Notes under the pieces: model-generated
The model's database searches: none
What the model was told of the DNA's origin: nothing
The model's input: only the letters and a program-made list of their open reading frames with translations
Shown here: piece after piece, positions 43,987 through 55,282 of the stretch
Layout of the letters: every line of letters begins with the position of its first letter
How positions within the stretch are numbered: position 1 is the stretch's first letter
Assembly (NCBI GenBank): GCA_009599575.1
Contig: VWND01000018.1
Coordinates: 124,001-188,000 of the forward strand
Length of the DNA: 64,000 nucleotides
DNA from: Blumeriella jaapii
Lineage: Eukaryota; Ascomycota; Leotiomycetes; Helotiales; Drepanopezizaceae
Direction of reading: 5' to 3'
Translations under genes and position numbers: made by a program

Positions 43987-44982
43987 TCACAGCCTCCTAA
44001 AAACTCCTCTCGGCTTGAGCCCGACATACGCACACCCTTTCCTGAACGCGTAGCGTAGGTCCCCTCGGATGAATGGCTTCCTCTTCACCTTCGCGATGAC
44101 CATTTGTGGGATCCCCGCCAAGTCGGCCTTGAATTCACTTTCTAGAAAAGTGTTCATGGGATCTAATATGAGTTCCATGATCGTCTCGCGTGCGTGGCTG
44201 TTCGGAGCCTCGCGGGAAAGAGGCGGGAAGGGTACTCTGTGCAAGCTGGTGCCGTTCTCGCCGGGCCACACTGAGGTGCGAAAACGAGTCTTGCCTCGAG
44301 AGTTGCAATCAAACGCAATGATGAGTTCCTTGAGAGAGGGAAAGACAGCCTTGAAGCGAGGCTGAGGGGCGTGGCCCGCGTAGCCTGATAGGAGAGTGAT
44401 AAGCTGCGCTCGCTCGGCGTCGAATGCTACTCTCTGCCAGCCTTTCATGACACCCAGGCCCGTCACGCCCAGAAATTCCTCCTCGTCCTCCAACAGCATG
44501 AACATCACGAAGAGACCCATCAGGCTGTTCAACAGCAGTGTGTCCAGATCAGGGTTGAAGTAGAATCTCAGTATGCCCTTCCCATTTCTCCCTGTTCCGT
44601 GCGGCTCGTAGTCCATCAGTTGGTGGTGCTTCATGGCAACGCGGCGAGATTCGGAGCAGACGTGAAAGATGGACGGCGTCAGACTGCTGTTGGATCGGAA
44701 GGTCATGCGTTGATTGTAAAGCTGGGAGCAGGGGTGTAGTTCGTGGACCCGGGGTAGCATTGCTGCCTCCCATATCTGAAGACGAAGCTCGGACGGCAGC
44801 AGGTTGAATCGTGGGAATGAGGCAGGCTTGCGGAAGGGGAGCGAGATAGAATGGTGTGCTGTGAAGAGCTTGGTTGCTTTGGAGATGATCGAGGGAGGGA
44901 TCGAGGGTGTTCGGGAGGCCACAGGAACAGCATCATTTTCGGGGCGCTCAAGATGTATCGAGGACCCTCCCTCCTTCGTCAT
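43987..44982 (-). CDS. 2EXR domain protein
   Basis: Single-exon 331-aa protein of the fungal 2EXR family. The defining N-terminal block FPRFNLLPSELRLQIWEAAM (residues about 57-76) is followed by ML-PRVHELHPC and the second signature SIFHVCSESRRVAMKHHQLM, then RFYFNPDLDTLLLNS. This is the usual order in filamentous ascomycetes, where many copies per genome occur and functions are largely unknown. The rest contains a hydrophobic segment (SLMGLFVMFMLLE) that may be buried rather than membrane. The start ATG is the first in frame. Confidence 0.85.
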   Translation of the reverse strand: MTKEGGSSIHLERPENDAVPVASRTPSIPPSIISKATKLFTAHHSISLPFRKPASFPRFNLLPSELRLQIWEAAMLPRVHELHPCSQLYNQRMTFRSNSSLTPSIFHVCSESRRVAMKHHQLMDYEPHGTGRNGKGILRFYFNPDLDTLLLNSLMGLFVMFMLLEDEEEFLGVTGLGVMKGWQRVAFDAERAQLITLLSGYAGHAPQPRFKAVFPSLKELIIAFDCNSRGKTRFRTSVWPGENGTSLHRVPFPPLSREAPNSHARETIMELILDPMNTFLESEFKADLAGIPQMVIAKVKRKPFIRGDLRYAFRKGCAYVGLKPRGVFRRL

Positions 44983-45909
44983 CGTCTATGATTCAACACA
45001 GCCTTGGCGGTGGTGCCGATTTGCAGATGTGAACGACGTTGACGACGTTGACTGCAGAATGGCTGGGTATGGAAATCGGCAAGGTCCTCGTTACTCGGTC
45101 ACAAACGTGGTAGGAAGTCGACAAGCCGACAAGTCGTGGCAACAAACCGCAAGAGAAGATCTAGATCTTGATTAGATTAGATTAGAGTCTTCAGGCAGAT
45201 GATGCCGGTCAAGGACAAACGAAGGGCAAGAATCGAAGCTGGGGCTGTGTTGAAGGAATGGAGGTGAAGGTAGTGGTGAAGATGGAGGTGAAGGTGAGCA
45301 ACTTGGTAAACCACCGCTGTTTATCCGCCGTCTGATCGTCCTGCACGGGCCATCACGTTTCATGGGGTTTTACGTAGCGCCGTATCTGTGTACAGTACTG
45401 TGAGGTAGAACATAAACAATTGTTGTTTACTTGCTTGTCAGCTGTATCCACCAGGACTACGGTCTTCACCGTACCGCGTTGGGTATCCAGTAATCCCGCT
45501 CTCCAGGGTTTTCCAATAGAAGAACTGTTCTTAAGAATAAGCTCTCGCCGACTGTGGTTGTTTCAGAGTTTCACTATCAGAAAGTGTAGCCCCTAAGGTG
45601 TTGAGTTTGTCGCTTAATTCAACTTTCAGGCTCTCCTACAATGTTCTAGAATTCTTGAGTAAGCCAAACTGTCGTTTCCAATTGCTCTGTTGCTTTTGAT
45701 TCCCTATTACTCCTGGCTATTGCCATCTTCCCTTCAACTTACATGGTTCAATCACTACTCCGGTACATAGTTAGACTGGTCATCCGTAGCGGAAACCAGC
45801 ACTTTTCACGATTCATACACTCTAGCGTCGATGCCTTACACAACAGCACGTAAAGCAGCGTAAGCAACCCAAGAATCCCATTCCACATCGTCAGTGATTT
45901 GAGAATGTC
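44983..45909. other. Intergenic region, no gene seen
   Basis: Contains a GATTAGATTAGATTAG run (about 45169-45187) and TGTACAGTACTGTG at about 45390. Frames are short and unconvincing. Confidence 0.45.
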
Positions 45910-47569
45910 CTATTTCGAAGCTTCCTCCACTCTCCTTTTGAGCATACCGCAGAAGCTCTCAAACAGAACACTATCGTGACCTTTGAGCCACCTGATCACG
46001 ATCCTTGACCCCCTCACCCCTCCTGCATTGGCTTCGACGTGCACCTTGAACGCAAATGCCATGTGATACTCCTCGTCGTCTTCATCCTCATCCTCGCGTT
46101 GACCCTTGGTGGCACGTCTTCGAGCAGCACGAGACCAGACGGCCTTATCGCTAAAGCCGATACCGGTCTGAGTCTTGGGTTTCCACGTCCACTTCAGGGG
46201 TAACTGACTCAGGACAGTGTTGACTTGATGTCCGACCTCTGTCTGGTTTCCGGGTGACTAGGAGGGAGAGGTTAGCATGGCGCAGAATGTGAACGCGCAC
46301 TTTCAAACCTACTAAAGCCACATACTCCCCCGGAAACGGCAGCAAGCCCTTCTGCAAACTCCCTACGCCCCTCGCAACCTCGACACCAGGCCTCAGATCC
46401 GCGAAACTCCAACCAAGCGCCCACCTGCGCGTCTTGCTTCCCTGCACAAACTCCGTCACGGCATAATTGCCCACCCCATGCTTCTTTAGCTTCGGCACCA
46501 AGGCTTCGATGCTAGCGAATTTTCCAAGCATGGACGTGTACCACTGAACCCTGTCTCTGAGGACGAGGCTCTCGTCAATCATGCGTGACACGAAGGCGAC
46601 CTCGCCGCCCGAGGTGACCATCTCGGACTCGGAGCCAGTGCAAGCTGTGAAGGGGGGCCGTTGCTTCGAGGCTGCAGAGGCGAGGAGTTCGGTCGTAGAG
46701 GAGTAAAAAGGGGGGTTGCACATGCTGAAGTCGATGCTGGTAAATCTATCAGCAAGCGTGTCTCGAGCTTGAAAACGCTACACACGATTCAAATCCCATC
46801 TGGTCTAAAGGTAGTAGCGGGTCATCGGCTGAGGTCTGTAGGAGCTTAATACGATTTTGGACACTGTTGTCTTGAACATTTTGCTTGGCGAATTGGAAGC
46901 TCTTGTCGTCGATGTCTATTGCGACATTAGTTCACGATGTTGATGTAGGCTTATGCTGAATCCTGACCTGTACCAACGAATCTCCATCTCGGGCGCTGAG
47001 AGCACCCTAGCAACGGGTAGACACAGCTAGCACCAGTACCAATGTCGAGACCGAGGACATCTCGCTCGGCATCATAGCTGTCCTGGTAGCTGTCACTCGT
47101 GCTATCAAGAAGGCTCTGGATCCAGAGGATGTAGTTCAATCGGTTCGGGACCTGGGATCTATAAGCACCTCGGCAGCATTAGTGCATATGACACTTACGG
47201 GAGGACACAGCCGGTCTGGAGGCAACGAGATCTTCAGGCCGAAGTCGCGCTTGAGGAGGGACTTGGTAAGCTGTTGAACGGATTCTGGATTGCTAAAATC
47301 GAGTTGGCCATTTGGCTTTAGACTGGATTCGTCGTGTTAGTCATGGGTACCTCGGGAGCAAATCGTCATCAAACAAGGTCGAGCGCTTGAATACGTGGGT
47401 GTCAGACAGGCTATGAAACGCAGAGGTATTGCACGTGAAGACCATTTATGTTGTCGAAAGATCCATCAACCAGCTGGGGATTAACTCACATTTTTGCGAA
47501 ATCTCCATCTTGCAGTGCCAGAGTTGCAAAGTCAATATTCTCGTTGTAGATATTCTTTGCCTGCGACAT
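45910..47569 (-). CDS. METTL16: METTL16-type U6 snRNA / RNA m6A methyltransferase
   Basis: SAM-dependent RNA adenine-N6 methyltransferase of the METTL16/RlmF (DUF890) family, which modifies the U6 snRNA ACAGA-box adenosine. Six exons give 429 aa: 47569-47490, 47322-47199, 47151-46968, 46915-46786, 46736-46313 and 46257-45910; introns are 47-167 nt. Joined motifs are ILKPNGQLDFSNPE, RLCPPVPNRLNYILWIQ, the SAM site VLGLDIGTGASCVYPLL, the acidic FVGTDIDDKSFQFA and the catalytic MCNPPFY. After the last intron comes the conserved KWTWKPKTQTGIGFSDKAVW. The true C-terminus runs past the open frame that ends at 46151 through the short intron 46258-46312. It lacks the long vertebrate C-terminal regions, as expected for fungi. 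Confidence 0.92.
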
Positions 47570-48019
47570 GTTGGACGGTAAGGAATAGGTGATGTAGTGT
47601 GTGCCCTCTTCTACTGTAGCTTCGTGGCGGGGTCGTCCCCGAATAAATCGACCAGCGATCGGCCGCAGGAAAATTATACTGACGTTGACACATACCGTAG
47701 GAAGGATCACGTAGTTTTACTTTCGCAAGATTTCCTAACGAAACACCCTGACGTTTAAGGTATACTTGTCACTTGCAGCCAAGAAGGATGCATAGAAGCG
47801 AAGTCCTGATCACCTCAGACATCCCAGAGGCAATGCGGAAAACGGTGTTGAATAGAGATGCATGTTTGTTATTCAGTTCGAGGCTTAGGAAACTTGATCC
47901 TGCCAGAGTCCATGCTGGATTCCAACGCGATAGAACGCCCCTTTTGACTCCCCGACCATAACTCCGCATTAAGAAAACATTCAAATTGGTATCAGCTCCA
48001 GCCCTTCTTCAGATATTCC
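47570..48019. other. Intergenic region, no gene seen
   Basis: This 450 bp lies between the methyltransferase promoter and the 3' end of the macrodomain gene. Nothing is recognised. Confidence 0.4.
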
Positions 48020-49007
48020 CTAGTCATCATTGAATTTCTGTTTCTTCGTTGCAGGACTATCCTCCGCTGGCTCAGTCTTTGGAACATCGGGAAGTGTTAC
48101 TACGATCTTCTCTTCGGTGGATGGGATGTCTTTGTTCTAAAGGGACATTAGTAACCGTTGATTGAAGGACCGTAAAGAATAAGGTAAGCTTGTAGTGATC
48201 ATAAACAGAAAGAAACATACATCGGCTGTAAGTCCATTGCCCGCAGTTTCTCCAGCTTCGACTTCTTCCCAGTCACTCTCGGGATCTTCGATTGGCGGGA
48301 AGAATCGTCTAGATGTATTAGCAAAAGCAAGCTAAGTAATTTGGAGACTTGACTTACGGCAACCACTTGTTGTATGCATCCATATCATTCTTGACAAAGT
48401 TGCAGAATACAACCTTTTCAAGCTTGTCGCCGTCTTTGCCGTCAAGAAAGTCCTTTACTGCCTTGATAGCAACAGGAGCAGCGTCGTCGCTAGGGTAGCC
48501 ATAAACACCAGTGCTCAAAGCGCTGAATGCAATGCTCTTGCACTGGTTGGCAACAGCAAGCTCCAGACTTGCGGTATAGCACCCAGCCAAATCTTCTTCG
48601 CTCTCATCTTTGAAGTCGTAGCTGTAGACAGGTCCTACAGCATGAATGACTTTCTTGCAAGGTAGCTCATAAGCATTTGTGATCTTGGCAGAGCCAGTGT
48701 CGCAGCCGGAAAGCTTGCCGCACTCCTTTAGCAGGTCAGGCCCTGCAGCTCTGTGTATAGCACCGTCGACTCCTCCACCTCCAAGCAGCGAGTTGTTGGC
48801 AGCATTGACGATGGCATCAACCTCGAGCTCCGTGATGTCTCTGCGAATAAGTCCAATTCGGTCATTCAATGATTTGGAGGCCTTCGGAGCTACGCTTTTG
48901 TTGTCAGATGTCGCTGGAACGAGCTTCTTGAGGTGATAGAGGAGTGAGACTGTTGGTATCTCTGATACCGGTACGGTTGACATGATTCTTCTGATGGCGG
49001 TAAGCAT
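48020..49007 (-). CDS. Macrodomain protein (ADP-ribose hydrolase-like)
   Basis: MacroD-type macrodomain protein, likely removing ADP-ribose from proteins or hydrolysing O-acetyl-ADP-ribose. Exons are 49007-48358, 48308-48221 and 48136-48020, giving 284 aa. The fold shows [23 protein letters not shown] (split here as a continuous conserved block), [16 protein letters not shown] and [17 protein letters not shown], i.e. the [18 protein letters not shown] catalytic loop and the phosphate-binding G-V-Y-G-Y loop. The C-terminal exons add an acidic, Lys-ending tail ([10 protein letters not shown]) that may act as an NLS. The first in-frame ATG is at 49007; the second at 48983 ([16 protein letters not shown]) matches the usual family start equally well. 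It is divergent from GlnRS. Confidence 0.92.
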
Positions 49008-49302
49008 GCGATCGATATTGTTTTTCCCTCTGAGAGGATGGGAAGTTGAGGTGATCTCATCGGGAGGTAGGGAGTGTTTGTCAGGCAAGGCTGAAGGCAC
49101 CTGTCTAGTCACGTGTCATTGAGGGGCTTAGCGTGCAGCCTTGTGCAATAATTGTTGACTCACCCCGCAGGGATGTTCCCTTTTATTCGACTTTCTCAAC
49201 CCCACGAATCTTCGAAACAACAAGACCTGAACATCGGTCAAAGAAGACCGCAACATCTCAGACACCCGCAACTCAATCTGCCTGGAAGGCTCACCTGCCA
49301 AT
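49008..49302. promoter_or_regulatory. Short divergent promoter, macrodomain / GlnRS
   Basis: Only 295 bp separates the two start codons, so the two genes must share or overlap control sequences. It contains a CACGTG-like GTCACGTGTCA at about 49109. Confidence 0.5.
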
Positions 49303-51270
49303 ATGGCGGACGCAGTTGCTGAAAATGTTGCAAAGCTCCAGCTCGACGAGGAGACAGGGGAGATGGTTTCGAAGTCCGAACTGAAGAAGCGCCTGCAGAA
49401 GCGTGCAAAGAAAGCTGCTTCGGCGAAAGCAAAAGCCGATGCACCTGCAAAGCCAGACACCGACGTTGCTCAGAAGACTGCCGGCAAAAAGGAGGAGGAG
49501 GTCAAGACGGAGCCGATTAGTATGTTTGCTCAAGGATGGCTCGACGGTGTCTACAAGGAGAGACCCATCACTCCAGTTGTTACACGATTTCCCCCAGAGC
49601 CAAATGGATATCTGCATATCGGTCACGCGAAGGCAATTGCAGTGAATTTCGGATTTGCTCGATATCACGGAGGAGAATGTTACCTGAGGTTCGACGATAC
49701 CAACCCGGAGGCTGAGGAAGAGAAGTACTTTACAGCAATCAAAGAGATTGTCTTGTGGTTAGGATTTACACCAAAAGAAATCACATATTCCAGTGACAAT
49801 TTCGACAAGCTGTATGAAAAGGCAGAAGAGCTTATACAGCTGGAGAAGGCATATGTCTGCCATTGTGGAGGCATGTGAGACTTCCTGCTTTTTACGTACG
49901 TACTAACTCGATTTAGATCCTGAGCTGAAGGCCCAAAGAGGAGGCGAGGACCACGGACCACGATTCCGTTGCGAGCATGCCAACCAATCAGTAGACACAA
50001 ACCTCGAGAAGTTCCGAGCTATGAGAGATGGAAAGTACAAGCCAAGAGAGGCGTTCCTGCGTATGAAGCAAAACATCGAAGATGGAAACCCTCAAATGTG
50101 GGACCTGGCAGCTTACAGAGTCTTGGATGCCGAGCATCATAGAACCGGACCGAAGTGGAAGATATACCCGACGTATGACTTTACTCACTGCCTCTGTGAT
50201 AGCTTTGAGAACATCACCCATTCGCTCTGCACCACCGAGTTTGTCCAATCAAGAGTCTCCTACGAATGGCTCAATAAGACTTTGAAGGTTTATGAGCCGA
50301 TGCAAAGAGAATACGGCCGCCTGAGTATTGAAGGAACGGTACTGTCCAAGCGAAAGATCATGAAGTTGGTGAACCAGGGCTACGTTCGTGGCTGGGACGA
50401 TCCAAGACTCTACACACTGATCGCGATCAAGAGACGTGGAGTTCCACCTGCCGCAATCCTGGAGTTTGTAAGCGAACTTGGCGTTACGACATCCCCTACG
50501 GTGATTCAGCTTGCTCGATTCGATCAAACCATACGCAGATACCTTGAGCGCACCGTTCCCCGATTGATGTTGGTTTTGGACCCTGTTCCTGTTGTCATCG
50601 AGGATGCCGAGGAGATGGAGCTCGAGCTTCCCTTCTCGCCCAAGATTCCCGCTATGGGCAGCCACAAGGTTAAGTTCACGAAGACCGTCTACATTGAGCG
50701 AAGCGACTTCAGAGAGGTAGATAGCAAGGAGTACTTCCGTCTAGCTCCTGGAAAATCCGTCGGTCTCCTTCAGGTCCCATACCCCATCAAGGCCATTTCA
50801 TTCTCGAAAGAGGGTGACAAAGTCACCGAGATCCGCGCAGTTTTTGATAAGGAGGGAAAGAAACCAAAGACTTACATTCACTGGGTTGCTGAGGGCTCAA
50901 GAAACGTCGAAGTCCGCATACACAACTCCCTGTTCATGAGCGAAAAGCCAGACAATGCTCCAGGCGGCTTCCTCGAAGACATTAATCCGAAAAGCGAGGA
51001 AATTTGGCCAAATGCAATGATTGAGTCAGGATTTGAGGAGGTAAAGAGACGTGCGCCATGGCCAGAAGCTGCCGGAGAATCAGAGTTGGGCAAGGGAGGA
51101 CTTGAATCTGTCAGATTTCAAGCCATGCGCGTTGCTTACATGGTAAGATGTGCCTAGTTTGTTCTCGTAATAAGTTCTCACATTCTTTCTAGGCAATGGA
51201 CTCGGATAGCACTGATGATAAGGTTGTCTTAAACCGCATTGTCAGTTTGAAGGAAGACGCCGGGAAGTAG
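49303..51270 (+). CDS. GLN4: Cytosolic glutaminyl-tRNA synthetase
   Basis: Class I aminoacyl-tRNA synthetase charging tRNA-Gln. Exons are 49303-49870, 49917-51142 and 51193-51270, giving 623 aa. A Lys-rich N-terminal extension ([18 protein letters not shown]) precedes the catalytic core: [17 protein letters not shown] with the HIGH motif near residue 105, [35 protein letters not shown] (GlnRS-specific) and the KMSKS equivalent VLSKRK near residue 333. Anticodon-binding beta-barrels follow ([20 protein letters not shown]). The first intron appears to be GC-AG (GAG|GCATGT ... TACTAAC ... TTAG), 46 nt; no GT donor keeps the conserved CHC reading. The last exon is short. Glutamyl-tRNA synthetase is excluded by the C-terminal block and overall match. 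Confidence 0.96.
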
Positions 51271-51667
51271 TCACTCATACGGATGGATGAGTATCATGAC
51301 GCTGGGTATCGCATCACTGGAGTTGGGGTTGAAGCGTGAGGGACATTTTGTCTCAAGGCGCAAGTAGTTGGTGGGATAGCCGGTTTCAAAATACCCATAA
51401 ATTTTGCACAAGCTTCTTTTGCAGTGCTGCGATGCAAGTAGGTATGTCAGTACAAAGAAATGGATTTTTTGATGAATCAATTTAGGTCGGGTGGTTTTGA
51501 TTCTTTCTTTTACTTGCCTACGCCGCTTGCGGAGATGGGTGCTCAAACAAAGACACCTCAAATCCAGCGACAACCATCACAGTGCAACTGTTCATCAGAA
51601 ATCTCTACTTCCTACATCTAAACATCTTCAGCAGCAGCAGTTAATCTTGGCTTAACTTTACATCACC

Positions 51668-54600
51668 ATGGCGCCTCCTCACGGTCTGTCGTCTCCCAAC
51701 GCTGGGCCGTCTAGGCGACCGTCCCGCCGGCTTTCGGACGCAGAGAGAACAGGTCTTCCAGGCGACAGAGTGATCAAGCGTGGAGATGCGGCTTTCCCCC
51801 GGGCAAGACCTGGTGGTTTAACTTTGGCCTCGACGACTGGGCCCAACCCGTACGAGTTTCATAGCGATGAATCGCTGCCTCATAATCCCGATGATGAGCA
51901 CAGCTCACGGCAGTTCAACATTGACTTGGCTGCTCTCCGACTAGAGGGTTCCGTTGAGGCAACTCACATTGAGCTCAGCCGGAGAGCAGCAATAGATGAT
52001 TCCGCTTATGCCGCCCTTGTGTATAAACATCTGGTTGCGACAAGTCCACCCAACTCGCCTACCACTCCACCCAAGGCCCAGCTATCTCCGAGGACGAAAG
52101 CATTCCAGGAGTCCTTGATGGTAAGGGATTTTAAAGGTGTTATGGAGCTGGATGGACTTCTCCATGACCAACTGAAGGACTTGTAGGTAGCCCAATACCG
52201 AGATGGGGATCATTGCTGACGGATCTCTACTCCAGAAATAACTTCCGTCGTTGGGTACGTACAGTGGTGAAACTATCTCTCACGATCCTTTCCCGGGGCG
52301 TCTCTAACTCGGCGTTAAGTTTAAATTTCACGTCTTTCGTCGCAAATGGATAAGGAATCACTGACCATCTTGAAGTGGACCCAAAACCGAGTAGAATGGC
52401 AAGCAAAGAGAACTGCACTGAACGAGACCGACGAAAGGATTGGGGCCATGCTTTTCAGAGGAAACTCTGGAGGAAACCGAGCCTCGAGAAGGGTTGCCAC
52501 AACAGTGAATAGCAATCTCGGCTCAGAACTGCGTGAAATCGAGCGTTTGCAAAAGTCGAAACTGCCACTTTACAAATGGTTTCATCAGAATAAGTTCGTT
52601 ATGGACGGGGTTTACGCCAAATTCAAGGAACTCGAGGCAAGAATCGATAATATTTCTCAGCACTCGGCGGATGACTATGTCACTCAATGGAAGTACGACC
52701 ACGACTTAGACATCTCGAAATTAAGCTTATTTCGGAAGAAGAAGAGGCTTTCGGACTGGGTCAGATGTGCTTTAAATGATAACGAGCATGAGATACGCAA
52801 ATTGGAAAGAGGACATGCCAGCAATTCTAACACACAAGACGAGCTCAGAAATCACAGAGATGCGGTCCAAAAGAGAATGGACCAGGAGCATGTCCAGTCT
52901 TACGAGAAAGACTTACTGACGGATAAGGTACGCAAGAGACATGGCCCCTAGCCTGAGACGTGTATCCGAACTAATATCGCGAGAAATCGCTCGTCTCTTG
53001 GTTTGGGCCAGTTCTAACTATGTGACAATTTTCTAGGCTGTGTTTGATGAGAGTCAGGCCAAAAGTCGGAATTACAAATCTAGAATTGATCGAATCATGC
53101 AACAACGATACGATGAGAAAATCGATGAGAGATCTCGCGCAAATAGGCAAGCCGACAAGATTGCTCTATTCAACTCCAAGATTGCAGAAAAGAGCGCGCT
53201 CGACGTGCTTTTCCGAGGCGAGCGGTTTCTAAATCGTATCATTGGTCAAATACTCAATTTTGTTGACGACGGCGCGAAGCAAAAAATCTTCGATTTTACC
53301 ACTTCTCAAGGGGGGTAAAACACATTGAGAGTCTTTATCTAGCATGTTATTGTCATCACAAAAAGCAAGCTGGTGTGTACAGAACTTGAAAAAAATCTTC
53401 GTCGATGGCGATAATCTCTCCTTGTATAAGAAGGGGAAGATTATCAAGGCTATTGAATCTCACTATAGTTTTGATGAGAAGGATCGCAAAGACCTGGAAC
53501 GTCTCCAAAAGAACAAAACATCAACGATCAAGTACGATGCGGCCGAGAGAGCGTACCGCTTCTTTGAGAAAGAGCAAAAAAAATACTCGGGATTGGTCCG
53601 ATACATCGACAGCATCTTCAGAGAAAGAGAACTTCCAGCAACTTCCCGGGCTTCTAAGCCCGTACGGCAACCTCCCGGGGCCGATTACTTGTTAAAACCT
53701 AACAACTCATTATTGTATACCGGTATGAACTTGGCGACAGCTGAGAAGTACCTCATTCGCACCTCTGAATACATACTCAATTGGAAGACCAAGAGACGCA
53801 ACGATGAGCATTCCAAAAGATACGTCGATGTGCTTTACGATTTCTTCGTCTCTCCGGACGTTTTTCCCGAGTTCTGCTTTAGCAACGATACGTGGAGTTT
53901 GAAAGAATTTATCACCGCCGTGAACCATCATCTACAAACCCCTGTACCGGACACCGTGCTGGATGCATTCCTTACATACTGTCATCATGTGAACCAACTG
54001 TTCTACATCGGTGCCCAAACCCGGCGAATTTCGACGAACAAGACATACGGCTGGGTCCGCTGCCATGAGCAGCCTGTTGGGGGTCCTCCGAGGAAGGTGA
54101 CATGGGACCAGAAGAAGAAATCCAAAGCACTCGCCGATCTCGAAGAATCCTTTCTCGACAATTTCAAATTTGACCCGAAGATGTCGTCTTTGTACTTGAC
54201 CTCGGATGTCCTAGGTGTGTACAACTCTTGGAAGCAGAAAATTCTCGGCTTCGTACCACGACCGAAGATGGACGAATCGACTTTCAAGAAACATGTGCAC
54301 TACTGGTCGAGAGCGGGGACCTTCTTTGTATTTCGCAGCACGCATAAAGAAGACGAGCTTATCAGAGTCGACAACGGATGGCTGATTGGTATCAACCAGC
54401 CGTATAGTCTTCTGACGCCGGAGATGGTCGGCATCCCTGATGAGTTTGTCGTCACGATGGAGAGAGACTTGCTAGGCAAGCAGGCGAGGATCGCCAATGC
54501 CCTCCAAGCGCTTCAAGCACGCAGCGTCGTGGAATGGCAGCTCTACAACATCATATACAACCCAGGCCAGAAACCGAATTTCGTGAGCTGGACGGTTTCC

Positions 54601-54846
54601 AAGCAAAATTTCCACGTGTTTCTGCGGTTTTGCTCGACGGCGAACAAGTTGGTGAAGTAAGTCTGCTTGATATTTCCTCTTGGCAATCATGGTGCTTGCA
54701 CGGATGGAGATTTCGTCTCGTGCTTTTGGCTAACTCATCTCGTGTGCAGATTGAGTCGAAATGGCTCGGTGCAATTGTTGGAGAGCGATTTAGCCACTTA
54801 TCTGGACCGCGATGCTAGAGGTGGGAGGCATTCGACTAGACGTTGA
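51668..54846 (+). CDS. Large coiled-coil protein of unknown function, paralogue A
   Basis: Not a family I recognise. Proposed exons are 51668-52182, 52236-52254 (19 nt), 52355-52927, 53037-about 53261, about 53332-54656 and 54750-54846, giving about 917 aa. The 53262-53331 junction and the 52354 acceptor are uncertain. The N-terminus (MAPPHGLSSPNAGPSRRPSR) is disordered with PPNSPTTPPK. The middle is highly charged and helical (FRKKKRLSDWVRCALNDNE, YDEKIDERSRANRQADK), probably coiled coil. The C-terminal half is globular: FFVSPDVFPEF, VPDTVLDAFLTY, KTYGWVRCHEQ, HYWSRAGTFFVF, VDNGWLIGI, FHVFLRFC. Each of these has a counterpart in gene B 440 bp downstream. No catalytic motif, signal peptide or membrane segment is seen. 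Confidence 0.75.
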
Positions 54847-55282
54847 ATTTTCTTGTTTTATTATATGCTCATATTGAGCTAGGTTCCAAGATGGAATGGC
54901 TTGGGAATTGGGGAGCTAATTTGTTTTCCTCTTGGGCCTTGTCTCGTTTCTTATCAACAAGCTCCTATCTTTGCCTCTGTAACTCCACTTGACAGAATAT
55001 TCCTATCTCAGTATCGAGTGAACGATATTTTAATATCAGTTTTATACGCAAGGACTGAATTTTAGAGAATCACCTATTGAATATTCAAGCAACTGGCTCC
55101 GGTTCCCTCACGGGCGGCTCTGCATTCGAAATCGGTTTCCCGATCCGGAAAAGATACCGTTTGCAGACAGCAGCACCGATGGACAAAGAAATTCTAATTT
55201 GGAAGATTCTATATATGCCCAATGGGTTTTTATACCCGCTCTTATATTTTTATCATTGTCTCCTGGGGGTAGTATTGTCAAG
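54847..55282. other. Spacer between the two paralogues
   Basis: This 436-bp gap holds the terminator of A and the promoter of B. It is T-rich in its first half. No further gene. Confidence 0.5.
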
